Origin: a bacterium
GTDB taxonomy: Bacteria; Patescibacteriota; Minisyncoccia; UBA6257; 2-01-FULL-56-20
Assembly: GCA_021813155.1 (NCBI GenBank)
Contig: JAKALK010000020.1
Location: 1-13,915, forward strand
Length of the DNA stretch: 13,915 bases
Direction of reading: 5' to 3'
Shown here: positions 6,312 to 13,407 of the stretch, one piece after another
How the letters are laid out: each line of letters opens with the position of its first letter
Numbering within the stretch: position 1 is the stretch's first letter
Made by a program: the position numbers and the translations under genes
Notes under the pieces: generated by a model
What the model was told of the DNA's origin: nothing
What the model saw: the letters and a program-made list of their open reading frames with translations, nothing else
The model's database searches: none

Positions 6312-6339
6312 TTGACAAAATTTAGTGGTTTGTTAGAAT
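6312..6339 (+). promoter_or_regulatory. Promoter of the 94-residue protein gene
   Basis: TTGACA (6312-6317) and TAGAAT (6334-6339) are 16 bases apart. The predicted start near 6346 coincides with the base of the first leader hairpin. Confidence 0.7.
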
Positions 6340-6346
6340 ATACCCC

Positions 6347-6398
6347 ACTTGTCGCCACATGGTGCGGTGATAAGTAAAAACGTCTCCCTAAAGGAGAC
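6347..6398 (+). promoter_or_regulatory. Two hairpins in the 5' leader of the 94-residue protein gene
   Basis: Hairpin 1 has a 10-bp stem with two wobble pairs (6347-6356 with 6366-6375) and begins at the predicted 5' end of the mRNA. Hairpin 2 has six perfect pairs, GTCTCC (6382-6387) with GGAGAC (6393-6398). The real SD (6414-6419) lies outside both. The first resembles a 5' stabilising stem-loop; a regulatory role is not shown. Confidence 0.5.
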
Positions 6399-6422
6399 AC
6401 CAGCAACTCTACAGGAGGGTTC

Positions 6423-6707
6423 ATGAACACACAGACACTCTTCTCGACCGTCCAGAATTTCGAAAACATCGACACCCCGGGCGTCTGGGTCGACCAGAAC
6501 ACCGGCCAGATGTATCGCATCCCGCCCGAAGCCCTGAAGCCCGGTCACTCCCCGCTGATCGCCGTCCCCGGCGCCAAGAATTTGGTGCGTCTGGCGACGG
6601 ACTTCGCGACTCCGACGAGCAAGGTTCGCTCCGTCGGCGCCGATCACAACATCTTCGTCGCCGACCCCGATGCGAATTCGGTTCAGTCCTCCTCCGCCAC
6701 GTCCTGA
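6423..6707 (+). CDS. 94-residue orphan protein, unknown
   Basis: The start at 6423 is fixed by AGGAGGG just upstream. The protein has no cysteine, no membrane segment and no signal peptide. It reads as a compact beta-containing domain (VWVDQNTGQMYRIPPEAL, then SPLIAVPGAKNLVRLATDF) followed by a Ser/Ala-rich tail. Codons are visibly richer in GC than in the neighbours. I recognise no family. An excellent promoter, two leader hairpins, a strong SD and a 13-bp terminator all argue for a well-expressed gene with its own transcript, despite its small size. It ends with TGA. Confidence 0.75.
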   Translation: MNTQTLFSTVQNFENIDTPGVWVDQNTGQMYRIPPEALKPGHSPLIAVPGAKNLVRLATDFATPTSKVRSVGADHNIFVADPDANSVQSSSATS

Positions 6708-6728
6708 TCGCTGATCGGACGGCACACA

Positions 6729-6773
6729 AACACCCCATGGAGCGTATTACTGTTCCATGGGGTGTTATATTTT
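6729..6773 (+). terminator. Terminator of the 94-residue protein gene
   Basis: A perfect 13-bp stem (6729-6741 with 6754-6766) with a 12-base loop is followed by ATATTTT. Confidence 0.75.
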
Positions 6774-6794
6774 AAGAAATAGAATCCCGCCACT

Positions 6795-6823
6795 TTGACA
6801 GATAAACCCCTTCGCCTTACTAT
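6795..6823 (+). promoter_or_regulatory. Promoter of the HhH-GPD-like gene
   Basis: TTGACA (6795-6800) and TACTAT (6818-6823) are 17 bases apart, with the predicted start near 6830 and a 45-base leader. Confidence 0.65.
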
Positions 6824-6874
6824 AAGCGCAGCGTTCAGCCCACATCATCCATATGGAAGGAGGTGAATAGAACA

Positions 6875-7897
6875 ATGCAAGTGTTGGTTAATTACGAAAG
6901 ACGGGATCAAATCTTCGGCCAACTTCTCCAGCTTTTCCGAGAAAGGAGATATCCATTCAACCAAAGAGGCGTTGAGCCACCCCAAGCTCCTAACAATCTC
7001 CCTAGAAACCTCTTAAGAGGAGGTAGAGAGCACGCCATTTTCCTCTTTTGTCTCTGCTTCTACATGCGCGGAGGTATCAAGAGCGTCACCGCCATTAAGG
7101 CTATGGCTCGCCTCTACGAACTCTACCCCAGCATCTTCGAACCCGACCAGTGGGAAGAGTTGAATGCCGACGCTATCGCTAGTCTTCTTAGATCCGTCGG
7201 CCTCAACTTCAGTTCTAAGGCTATTAGTAAGGCTTGGATAGAGAACTTCCGTCGCCTAAAAACTCGATGGGGCGGTGATCCAAGGGAGCTTGTCCGGGGC
7301 GTTTCTACCTACGAAGAAGCTCTTGCCAGGATAAGGCGGAGTGGCCAAGATGGTTTTCTTGGTTTCCGCGAGAAAATGGTCAGCATGCTTCTCTACTTTC
7401 TCGCCGAATCAAAAATCATTGAGCCATTCGTCTTCCCTCTGCCGGTCGACTTCCACGTCTGCCGGATCGTCCTTGCAAACGAGATCGTCGTGGTGAAAGA
7501 CCCGACCAATGGCGACCTCTATCAAAAAGAGGTATTAGACGCCATCCGAGCCCTCTCGATCGACTACTGCCACTCCCACGGAGTGGACCCTATTGATCTC
7601 TGTCACGCCATCTGGCTCTTCTCGCAAGCCATGTGCAACAAACATCCCGGCAACAACTCAGTCGTTGAGCGAATAAGGCGCGGGAGGAAAACTGGCGTTG
7701 AAGCGCTGCCAGTTACTTGGTCGCAAGCGCAGGTCTCCGCCTTTAAGAGATCTTGCGGTTCCTGTACTGCCGCCGAAACGTGCCGGTGGTGTATCCCGTC
7801 CGCCTCCTACTACATCCAGGGCAAACTCATATTAAGAGGCGTCCGAGAAACTCCCCCGCAGATTCTAAGTCAGATTCCCCTCTTCTCCACAATCTAA
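6875..7897 (+). CDS. Divergent HhH-GPD (endonuclease III-like) protein with C-terminal cysteine cluster
   Basis: 340 residues from the ATG at 6875, eight bases after a perfect AAGGAGGTGA. An in-frame GTG at 6863 lies inside that SD and is not used. Residues 95-125 (NADAIASLLRSVGLNFSSKAISKAW) look like the helical core of HhH-GPD glycosylases. GFREKMVSMLLYF (163-175) sits where GVGRKTA is in endonuclease III, with Lys167. PVDFHVCRIVL (190-200) matches the IAVDTHVxRV motif, with the catalytic Asp at 192. A cluster at C294-x2-C297-x5-C303-x2-C306 repeats the last three spacings of the 4Fe-4S loop of endonuclease III but lacks the first Cys at six residues. This would suit a base-excision or nucleic-acid-modifying enzyme. 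The assignment rests on motifs only and the family may be new. Confidence 0.6.
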   Translation: MQVLVNYERRDQIFGQLLQLFRERRYPFNQRGVEPPQAPNNLPRNLLRGGREHAIFLFCLCFYMRGGIKSVTAIKAMARLYELYPSIFEPDQWEELNADAIASLLRSVGLNFSSKAISKAWIENFRRLKTRWGGDPRELVRGVSTYEEALARIRRSGQDGFLGFREKMVSMLLYFLAESKIIEPFVFPLPVDFHVCRIVLANEIVVVKDPTNGDLYQKEVLDAIRALSIDYCHSHGVDPIDLCHAIWLFSQAMCNKHPGNNSVVERIRRGRKTGVEALPVTWSQAQVSAFKRSCGSCTAAETCRWCIPSASYYIQGKLILRGVRETPPQILSQIPLFSTI

Positions 7898-7926
7898 ACG
7901 CGCCCGGAGGCCACTCCGAGCGCGTT
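7897..7926. terminator. Bidirectional terminator between convergent genes
   Basis: AACGCGC-C-CGGAG (7897-7909) pairs with CTCCG-A-GCGCGTT (7914-7926), 12 pairs with one mismatch. It lies between the HhH-GPD-like gene and the end of the minus-strand operon. Neither side has a long T run. Confidence 0.6.
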
Positions 7927-7941
7927 CCCATTTCTACTTCC

Positions 7942-8484
7942 TTAAGAAACGGCAAAGTGCAGCAACAAACTCCCCCTCTTATTCAGTCGCCTTGCCGAAA
8001 CCAACCGAAACCATTTTTTAAAAGCCTTCTTACTTTCAAAGATAGCCAAACCCCGCCCAAAAATCAGAGGCTCAATCGTCAAATAAATTTCATCCAATAA
8101 ATTGTTTTCCAAAAAATAAGTGTATGATTGCGCCCCACCCAAAACCGCCACTTTTTTATATCTCGCTTTTTTAATAAATCCGTCCAAATTTTCCCGCGCC
8201 GGGTTTAAAAATATCAGCCGAGGATTTTTCTGCATCGTCTTAGAAACGCTTCGTGTAAGCACGATACAATTCCTTTTACTAAGCGGCGCTTTCGCTGTTT
8301 TGTAAGTGTTATTCCCCACTACCACCACATCACTCTCGTCCAAAACTTTATGCAAAAAATCTTTGTCTTCTTTCGAGGTCCAATCTGTAAATTGCCGTGC
8401 GTGAGTCGCGATTTTCCCGTCAATCGTCGTTGCCACAACCGCCACGTAAACCGCCCTTCGGTTTAATTTAGTTCCTTTGACCAT
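7942..8484 (-). CDS. RibD_C / dihydrofolate-reductase-like reductase
   Basis: NAD(P)H-dependent reductase of the DHFR fold, akin to the C-terminal domain of RibD in riboflavin synthesis. Signatures are VAVVATTIDGKIA near the N-terminus, the VVVVGNNTYKT strand-helix, the VLGGAQSYTYFLENNLLDEIYLTIEPLIFGRG region with the Gly-Gly of the nucleotide site, and a C-terminal LLLHFAVS strand. About 180 residues, a stand-alone domain without the deaminase half. Last gene of the operon, overlapping the 2H phosphoesterase gene by 22 bases if it starts at the ATG at 8484. A TTG at 8499 is an alternative. True substrate unknown: folate, a pyrimidine intermediate or other. Confidence 0.85.
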   Translation of the reverse strand: MVKGTKLNRRAVYVAVVATTIDGKIATHARQFTDWTSKEDKDFLHKVLDESDVVVVGNNTYKTAKAPLSKRNCIVLTRSVSKTMQKNPRLIFLNPARENLDGFIKKARYKKVAVLGGAQSYTYFLENNLLDEIYLTIEPLIFGRGLAIFESKKAFKKWFRLVSARRLNKRGSLLLHFAVS

Positions 8485-9077
8485 AAAATTTTCCGGCAAG
8501 TATAATAATCACCAAGATGGCAAATCGCTAATCGAGCCGGCTTAAATTCAATCGGGAAATTAACACCGCTCTTTACTATTTTTCCTAGCCCAAGTGTAAA
8601 ATGCGGATAAAATTTAGCAAGACCAGCAACCTGAGGGAACTGATCAATATAGGAAAATTCTTCCATACTTACCTTGAGCGGATTATAAAACATCTCCCGA
8701 GAAGCTGAACCTCTAAAAAAATTCTGAAACTCACGTAGCACTTTCTCGTGGAAATTCTGAATTTCTGGAATTTTCCTAATCCCCAGGCTTGATACAAGAG
8801 TATTTTTTCGGATTATTTCTTCGTCGACCCCGTAAATCCCTAACTCCAGCAACGATATATTATTAGAAATCTCTTCTCCCATTTTTCCCATTTCCATCAG
8901 ATCGCCCTCTTCAACACACCCCATCAGAAGTGTCATATGCGGCATCGCCTCGCCTTCTTTTTTACCCAAAATTATCTTGTTTTTCTCCGGTCCGACAAGC
9001 TCGTGATTTAACTTAATTGCTAAATCTGCAATTTCCTCCGGCGGCAAAAGCGCCACATCCACCGCAATTTTTTTCAT
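8463..9077 (-). CDS. 2H phosphoesterase (2'-5' RNA ligase-like) superfamily protein
   Basis: 204 residues with two HxT motifs, PHMTLLMG (His47, Thr49) and PHFTLGLGK (His159, Thr161), the paired catalytic residues of the 2H fold that includes LigT/ThpR and cyclic phosphodiesterases. Such enzymes act on 2',3'-cyclic or 1',2'-cyclic phosphate bonds of RNA or nucleotides; the substrate here cannot be told. The ATG at 9077 overlaps the stop of the HAD gene (ATGA), so the two are translationally coupled. The C-terminus is overlapped by the next gene. Confidence 0.85.
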   Translation of the reverse strand: MKKIAVDVALLPPEEIADLAIKLNHELVGPEKNKIILGKKEGEAMPHMTLLMGCVEEGDLMEMGKMGEEISNNISLLELGIYGVDEEIIRKNTLVSSLGIRKIPEIQNFHEKVLREFQNFFRGSASREMFYNPLKVSMEEFSYIDQFPQVAGLAKFYPHFTLGLGKIVKSGVNFPIEFKPARLAICHLGDYYTCRKILWSKELN

Positions 9078-9688
9078 AAGTTTTTTACTAAACTCAGAAT
9101 TTCCCTAAAATCCACTGTCTGCCCGTCCACTCCTTCTACCTTGCCTTCAGAATAAATAATAATCTTCATTCCGGCGGCTCTCGCGGCAATAGCATCGTTT
9201 TCCACGTCTCCAATATAAACACATTCTTCCGGTCTCACGCCCAACTTACTCGCTGCCAAAATCAACGGCTCCGGATGGGGTTTATGATTTTCTGTATCTT
9301 CATACGAAATCGCCACTTTAAAAAATTTACGCAACGCGTTAAGCGGCCCCTCAAAAGTATACGGCCTAACCCTACTCGTCACAATCGCCAACAAGTATTC
9401 TTTATCTAGTATCTTAACAATGTCTTCAACCCCAGAATTTAATTTGGGTTCTTCTTTATCAAATTCTCCTCCCCGCGCTCTTTCCCAAATTTCTTTCACT
9501 CCGTCATCATTAAGATTCGTTATTTTCTTTATCACATCTCGCATAGGAATATGAAATAAATCTTTATACTCCTCCCGCGTTGGTGCCTTAAATCCAGCCG
9601 CTCCGGAAATTCTCTCAAAGAAAAGAAAATTCGCCTCAAATGAATCTAGAAGCACTCCATCTACGTCAAAAATTACTGCTTTAATCAT
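9074..9688 (-). CDS. HAD-superfamily hydrolase, phosphoglycolate phosphatase-like
   Basis: 204 residues with all four HAD motifs: FDVDGVLLDS (Asp8 nucleophile, Asp10 acid/base), VTSR (Thr104, Ser105), Lys136 in NHKPHPEPL, and IGDVENDAIAARAAG (Asp161, Asp165). Residues about 15-85 are a helical C1 cap, as in phosphoglycolate and beta-phosphoglucomutase-like enzymes. Cytoplasmic phosphatase acting on a small phosphorylated metabolite; which one is not shown. Three bases separate its start from the stop of the EamA gene upstream, and its stop overlaps the start of the 2H gene. Confidence 0.9.
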   Translation of the reverse strand: MIKAVIFDVDGVLLDSFEANFLFFERISGAAGFKAPTREEYKDLFHIPMRDVIKKITNLNDDGVKEIWERARGGEFDKEEPKLNSGVEDIVKILDKEYLLAIVTSRVRPYTFEGPLNALRKFFKVAISYEDTENHKPHPEPLILAASKLGVRPEECVYIGDVENDAIAARAAGMKIIIYSEGKVEGVDGQTVDFREILSLVKNL

Positions 9689-9691
9689 TGG

Positions 9692-10597
9692 CTAGATATT
9701 AATAAACCACACCCCCGCAAAAATTAAAATAATCGCCGCAAGTTTCAAAACCACCGTTTTTTTCTCGACGTCTTCTTTGACCACATTCGGGAACCACCTT
9801 GAAAGGATAAGCCCAAACGCCAGCATAAAAAAAGGCTGGAATCCTCCTAAAACCGTCACTAACGAAACCGCCGCCAAAGAAATTGCGTAGAAATTACACA
9901 TTCGAGAAATAATATAAACCGCCTCATTGCTTCCGATAAGCCCCCAAGTGCCAAATCGAGTTCGAGTAATTTCCTCCTTGAAACCCACTCGCCTCGAAAA
10001 AACCACATACGAAAACAAAATCAAAGCCCCAATTCCTCCGCCAAGAAATTCATACGCCAGCGAATCCCAAAAACCCAAGTCCGAACTAACAAACTTAAAA
10101 AGCACCAATGGCACCGAGAAAAGTAAACTGGCAAGAAGCGCCCACCAAAGCGCCTTACGTATTCTAAAAATCCCCCTTCCCAACTCTTTTACCGAAAGCA
10201 AGTATCCACCCACTAAAATAAAAAGGAATCCTAAAAGTTGCCACTGAGCCAATCTTTCACCCAAAAACAAGTAGGACATCGCCAAAACCATTAATGGAAT
10301 TGCCTGAAAAAGCGGGCTTACTCGCGAAGCATCCTCGAGGGTAAGTGCTTTATACCAAGGCACTAGTGCCAATCCAAAAAGCATTCCCGCCACAAACAAA
10401 TAGATTAATTGCTCCGAAGGAATACTGGGGAATCCTCTAAAAACCAAAATCCCTAAACCAATTAAACAAGTCAAAAAACCGCCAAAAATCGCGAGTATCA
10501 TCGGATCCCGCACTCGCTTCTCGATTAAAAACTTATCGAAAAAATTCGACGCGGCGTAAAGCAACGGCGCCGCAATCGCAAAAAATATCCAAGACAT
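9692..10597 (-). CDS. EamA/DMT-family transporter
   Basis: 301 residues with about ten membrane helices in two homologous EamA halves (about 1-135 and 148-300). Features are LLYAASNFFDKFLI in helix 1, ALTLEDASRVSPLFQAIPLMVLAMSYLFLGERL in helices 3-4 with the typical GER, and YAISLAAVSLVTVLGGFQPFFMLAFGLIL in the second half. The family exports or imports small metabolites and amino acids; the substrate is unknown. First gene of the four-gene minus-strand operon. AGG six bases before the ATG is a weak SD and no clear promoter is seen in the 126 bases upstream. Confidence 0.9.
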   Translation of the reverse strand: MSWIFFAIAAPLLYAASNFFDKFLIEKRVRDPMILAIFGGFLTCLIGLGILVFRGFPSIPSEQLIYLFVAGMLFGLALVPWYKALTLEDASRVSPLFQAIPLMVLAMSYLFLGERLAQWQLLGFLFILVGGYLLSVKELGRGIFRIRKALWWALLASLLFSVPLVLFKFVSSDLGFWDSLAYEFLGGGIGALILFSYVVFSRRVGFKEEITRTRFGTWGLIGSNEAVYIISRMCNFYAISLAAVSLVTVLGGFQPFFMLAFGLILSRWFPNVVKEDVEKKTVVLKLAAIILIFAGVWFINI

Positions 10598-10723
10598 ATA
10601 ACCTAAATCTATCAGAACCCTAAAATAAAAACTAGGGAATTCTTATTTTCAACTACTTCGTTGTAAAACGAGTCGGGATAACTGGGAAACCACACTTGTA
10701 GATATCTATCGGTGCCTGATCGC

Positions 10724-12493
10724 TCATACTACCTCTGCCTGGTAACAAGTTTCACAATAGATTATTTCCTGTCGATCGGGGGCATAGGAAGTTTCGAATT
10801 CATTCAAGCATCGTTCTGATCCATGGATATGAAAAGTTGCATTTTTATAGATACCATTTACCGACTCAGCTCCGCTACAACAGCATCTACCCTTCCAAAG
10901 TTTAAGAGGATTGCGTTGATTGAGTCGCTCATAGTGTCGGCAATTTGGGCAAAGTCTAGGCAGTGGCACTCCTAGTTTCTGATAAAACTGAAGCTCGTTT
11001 TTAGTGATTCGAAATGCCTTTGTACACTGCTCGTTACAACTCCCGCTATGTGAACACGTCACAATTTTTTCAGTTAGGTCGCTTGGTGCATCTTTCGCCC
11101 GCGGCAAATTCTCCGATCTCACGTCGGCTTTATACTCTTTTTTATCATTCTCCCTCCAAGCAAACCCAACCACCCCAGCTGTCTCCTCGGTAAGTGGAAA
11201 ATATTCCTGGGCCACGGTTTCGTTATAGGCAAAAGGTGAAAGTTCGGGCGGGAAAAACTCGCCGAAGCTGTAATCCCTCCCCGAACGATCTCGGTAAGGA
11301 ATGTCACCCATTTGTTTGATAATTTTCCCGACTAACTCTTCGTACTCTTCTTTTGAATATTGCTTATTCAAAACGCAGTGCTCTTTTTTCCGAAGACCAA
11401 TGCACCCAAAAAGACTCGCGGAGTTAAAACAGTCATCTGAATAATCAACATCGTGCGAGTAGTAAACCCGGTTTCCAAACCTCACTCTATTATTCCCAAA
11501 ACCACTCATGAGCTCATAGGTAAGCTCAAGTCCTAAGCCACAGTGATCAAGATCGTAAGAGTCTTTAGCACCCCCAGGTATAAAAAATGAATAGCGACAG
11601 TTTTCGCTATCTGACGCCGAGAAACAGTGTTTACAATTCCTTACTTGATCCAAATCGTCTCCAGAAGAATTAGTCACATTCTTTGTCCAAGCGTATTTGT
11701 GTGGATAAAGCAGTGACCGCTTCAAGGCCTCTACCCCAACTCGCGAAGCACCCTCGTAGGTATCGAGGGCCATCTCTGTAAGTTTCTTTTTGTACTCCTC
11801 CCTCGAATACTGCTGGTTATAAATACAATAGGAGGCATTACGCAAGTTAGTGCACCCAACGCAGTTCGTACAGTTCCGACAGCCGTACAAAAACCAAGAA
11901 TCGGCACAATCCTCCGAAAACGCGCTAAAACGGACTTGATTGCACTGACGCAAGTGGATCGACCCATAACACTGCTCACACTTTTTTGAGAAATCTACAT
12001 CTATGCAGTCTTTAAGATAAAAACTCTGGGCAGCATAAGCGGTATCTTCGTAATGGTGCCCGCCGAAAATTAAATAAGAATTTTTTAGATAAACTGCCCA
12101 ATTTGAATAGTCACTTCCCTCCGCAAAATCTTGATAAAGCGCTCTTCTCGGCACCACCTGCATGAGCGCCGAAAACTGCTCAAAAAAAGGTTTTGAAAAG
12201 TCAAAAGCTCGGCCATAAGTCATTGGGTCCCATTTATCGGACTGGTAACAATCGGTGCAATAAACCACAAAAGGTTTTTCCGGAGCGTACATTGTGATCG
12301 TTTCCTCCCCACAAAGCGCACACATCCTTTTATAAAGCGCCCGTTCGTTCCGCCAAACTTGGCGGCGAACCATGCGACACTCGGGGCAATGAGTAGGTAA
12401 CGGCACCTTCATCGCCTCGAAAAAGGCCTGGTCCCCTTGGTCAGTTAAAAACTCACTTCCGCAAGAAACACACTTTGTACTCATCACTTCCAT
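10724..12493 (-). CDS. Large Cys-rich zinc-ribbon protein with internal repeats, unknown function
   Basis: 589 residues with about 36 cysteines, mostly in CxxC pairs. The N-terminal module (about 8-90) reads VPLPTHCPECR, then MCALCGEE, then YAPEKPFVVYCTDCYQ. The C-terminal module (about 510-589) repeats the order: VPLPRLCPNCR, GRCCCSG, YAPDRQEIIYCETCYQ. Between them two central repeats each end in an N-x-QYS-x-EEY phrase (YNQQYSREEY, LNKQYSKEEY) after a run of spaced cysteines; they may form stacked beta turns. No catalytic motif is seen. It may bind several zinc ions or Fe-S clusters. No signal peptide. An in-frame ATG at 12484 is an alternative start. It is divergent from the TrmB-family gene and probably regulated by it. 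Confidence 0.85.
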   Translation of the reverse strand: MEVMSTKCVSCGSEFLTDQGDQAFFEAMKVPLPTHCPECRMVRRQVWRNERALYKRMCALCGEETITMYAPEKPFVVYCTDCYQSDKWDPMTYGRAFDFSKPFFEQFSALMQVVPRRALYQDFAEGSDYSNWAVYLKNSYLIFGGHHYEDTAYAAQSFYLKDCIDVDFSKKCEQCYGSIHLRQCNQVRFSAFSEDCADSWFLYGCRNCTNCVGCTNLRNASYCIYNQQYSREEYKKKLTEMALDTYEGASRVGVEALKRSLLYPHKYAWTKNVTNSSGDDLDQVRNCKHCFSASDSENCRYSFFIPGGAKDSYDLDHCGLGLELTYELMSGFGNNRVRFGNRVYYSHDVDYSDDCFNSASLFGCIGLRKKEHCVLNKQYSKEEYEELVGKIIKQMGDIPYRDRSGRDYSFGEFFPPELSPFAYNETVAQEYFPLTEETAGVVGFAWRENDKKEYKADVRSENLPRAKDAPSDLTEKIVTCSHSGSCNEQCTKAFRITKNELQFYQKLGVPLPRLCPNCRHYERLNQRNPLKLWKGRCCCSGAESVNGIYKNATFHIHGSERCLNEFETSYAPDRQEIIYCETCYQAEVV

Positions 12494-12499
12494 GAGCGA

Positions 12500-12528
12500 A
12501 CCTTACTCCAAATTTCATAATTTGTCAA
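12500..12528 (-). promoter_or_regulatory. Promoter of the Cys-rich protein gene
   Basis: On the minus strand, TTGACA (12528-12523) and the weak TAAGGT (12505-12500) are 17 bases apart. The -10 box ends seven bases from the ATG, so the mRNA would start at or next to the start codon. TAAGG might alternatively act as a weak SD. Confidence 0.45.
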
Positions 12529-12536
12529 AAAAGTCA

Positions 12537-12613
12537 ATACTTTTTTTGTATACTTTCACACAAAGTATGTAACAACCTTGAAAAATAAGATAATTTTAAT
12601 ATACTTTTTGTAT
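12537..12613. promoter_or_regulatory. Three ATAC/GTAT palindromes, probable TrmB-family operators
   Basis: Site 1 is ATAC-T7-GTAT (12537-12551). Site 2 is ATACTTT-cacac-AAAGTAT (12550-12568), a perfect 7-bp inverted repeat overlapping site 1. Site 3 is ATAC-T5-GTAT (12601-12613), lying over the -10 box and start codon of the TrmB-family gene. Position and symmetry suggest control of both divergent genes, with autorepression at site 3. Confidence 0.55.
12578..12605 (+). promoter_or_regulatory. Promoter of the TrmB-family gene, leaderless
   Basis: TTGAAA (12578-12583) and TATACT (12600-12605) are 16 bases apart. The predicted first base is the A of the ATG at 12612, and no SD exists. Confidence 0.6.
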
Positions 12614-13367
12614 GCCAAAGTCATACAATATTAGCAATCTTGAAGACTTTCTTGTAGAATATGGCCTAACACCAAAACAGGCTAGGATTTACCTAGCCTC
12701 TCTGCGTCTCGGCCCTTCTCCCACTCAAGCCATCGCCACTGAAGCCAAAACTGAAAGAACCAACGCCTACGACGCCATCGAAACCTTAGTTGCCAAAGGC
12801 CTGATGAGCATTTCCACCCAAGGCAAAAAGCGGCTTTTCGTTGCCGAACAGCCCGAGACTTTGGAAACCATCCTCAAAGAACGCCAGGCAGCCTTAGTTG
12901 AAGTTATCCCTCAAATTAGATCTTTGGCCGTCACCACCGAACACAAACCGCGGGTCCGGTTCTATCCTGGTATAGATGGTTATAAATCGGTTTACGAAGA
13001 TACTTTAAACACTAGAGAAGGAAAATTATTTGGTATCTTCTCTGTTGAAAATATATGGGACGTGCTCGGCCGAGATTATGCCGATCGCATGGTCGCCCGT
13101 CGCATTAAAAAGGGGATTAGTTTAAGAGTTATCCGTCGCAGGGGGGAAGCGGCGAACGTCTATCCTTCTAATGAGAAAGATCTACGCGAGATGCGCCGCG
13201 CTCCGGAAGGCGTGATATTTCCAATCACCACCTATGTGTACGATAACAAAGTTGTTATCCTCTCTTCAAAAAAAGAGCTTTTTGGTCTTTTAATCGAAAG
13301 CGAAGATATCGCTACTGCCCACCGCCACTACTTCGAAGCTCTCTGGCAAATTAGCACACCCGGATAA
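12612..13367 (+). CDS. TrmB-family transcriptional regulator
   Basis: 251 residues. The N-terminal winged helix (about 8-75) shows LVEYGLTPKQARIYLASLRLGPSPTQAIATEAKTERTNAYDAIETLVAKGLM, the standard TrmB pattern. A coiled segment follows near 85-107. The C-terminal domain, from VRFYPGIDGYKSVYEDTL to the end, matches the effector-type, PLD-like domain common in TrmB proteins of archaea and Patescibacteria. The start at 12612 has no SD and lies at the predicted transcription start. It very likely controls the divergent Cys-rich gene and itself through the palindromes in the shared spacer. The ligand is unknown. It is convergent with tmRNA, with a shared hairpin between them. Confidence 0.88.
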   Translation: MPKSYNISNLEDFLVEYGLTPKQARIYLASLRLGPSPTQAIATEAKTERTNAYDAIETLVAKGLMSISTQGKKRLFVAEQPETLETILKERQAALVEVIPQIRSLAVTTEHKPRVRFYPGIDGYKSVYEDTLNTREGKLFGIFSVENIWDVLGRDYADRMVARRIKKGISLRVIRRRGEAANVYPSNEKDLREMRRAPEGVIFPITTYVYDNKVVILSSKKELFGLLIESEDIATAHRHYFEALWQISTPG

Positions 13368-13397
13368 AACAAATTCGCCTGGAAGGCGAGTTTTGTT
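13368..13397. terminator. Bidirectional terminator between the TrmB-family gene and tmRNA
   Basis: AACAAA-TTCGCC pairs with GGCGAG-TTTTGTT through a 12-bp stem with one bulge and a small loop. The A-rich and T-rich flanks give a U run on both strands. Confidence 0.65.
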
Positions 13398-13407
13398 GCT
13401 ACTTTTG

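Noticed and set aside
6333..6738. Long minus-strand frames opposite the 94-residue gene
   Set aside because: They are shadows of a GC-rich gene; the plus-strand frame has promoter, SD and terminator, the minus-strand ones have none.
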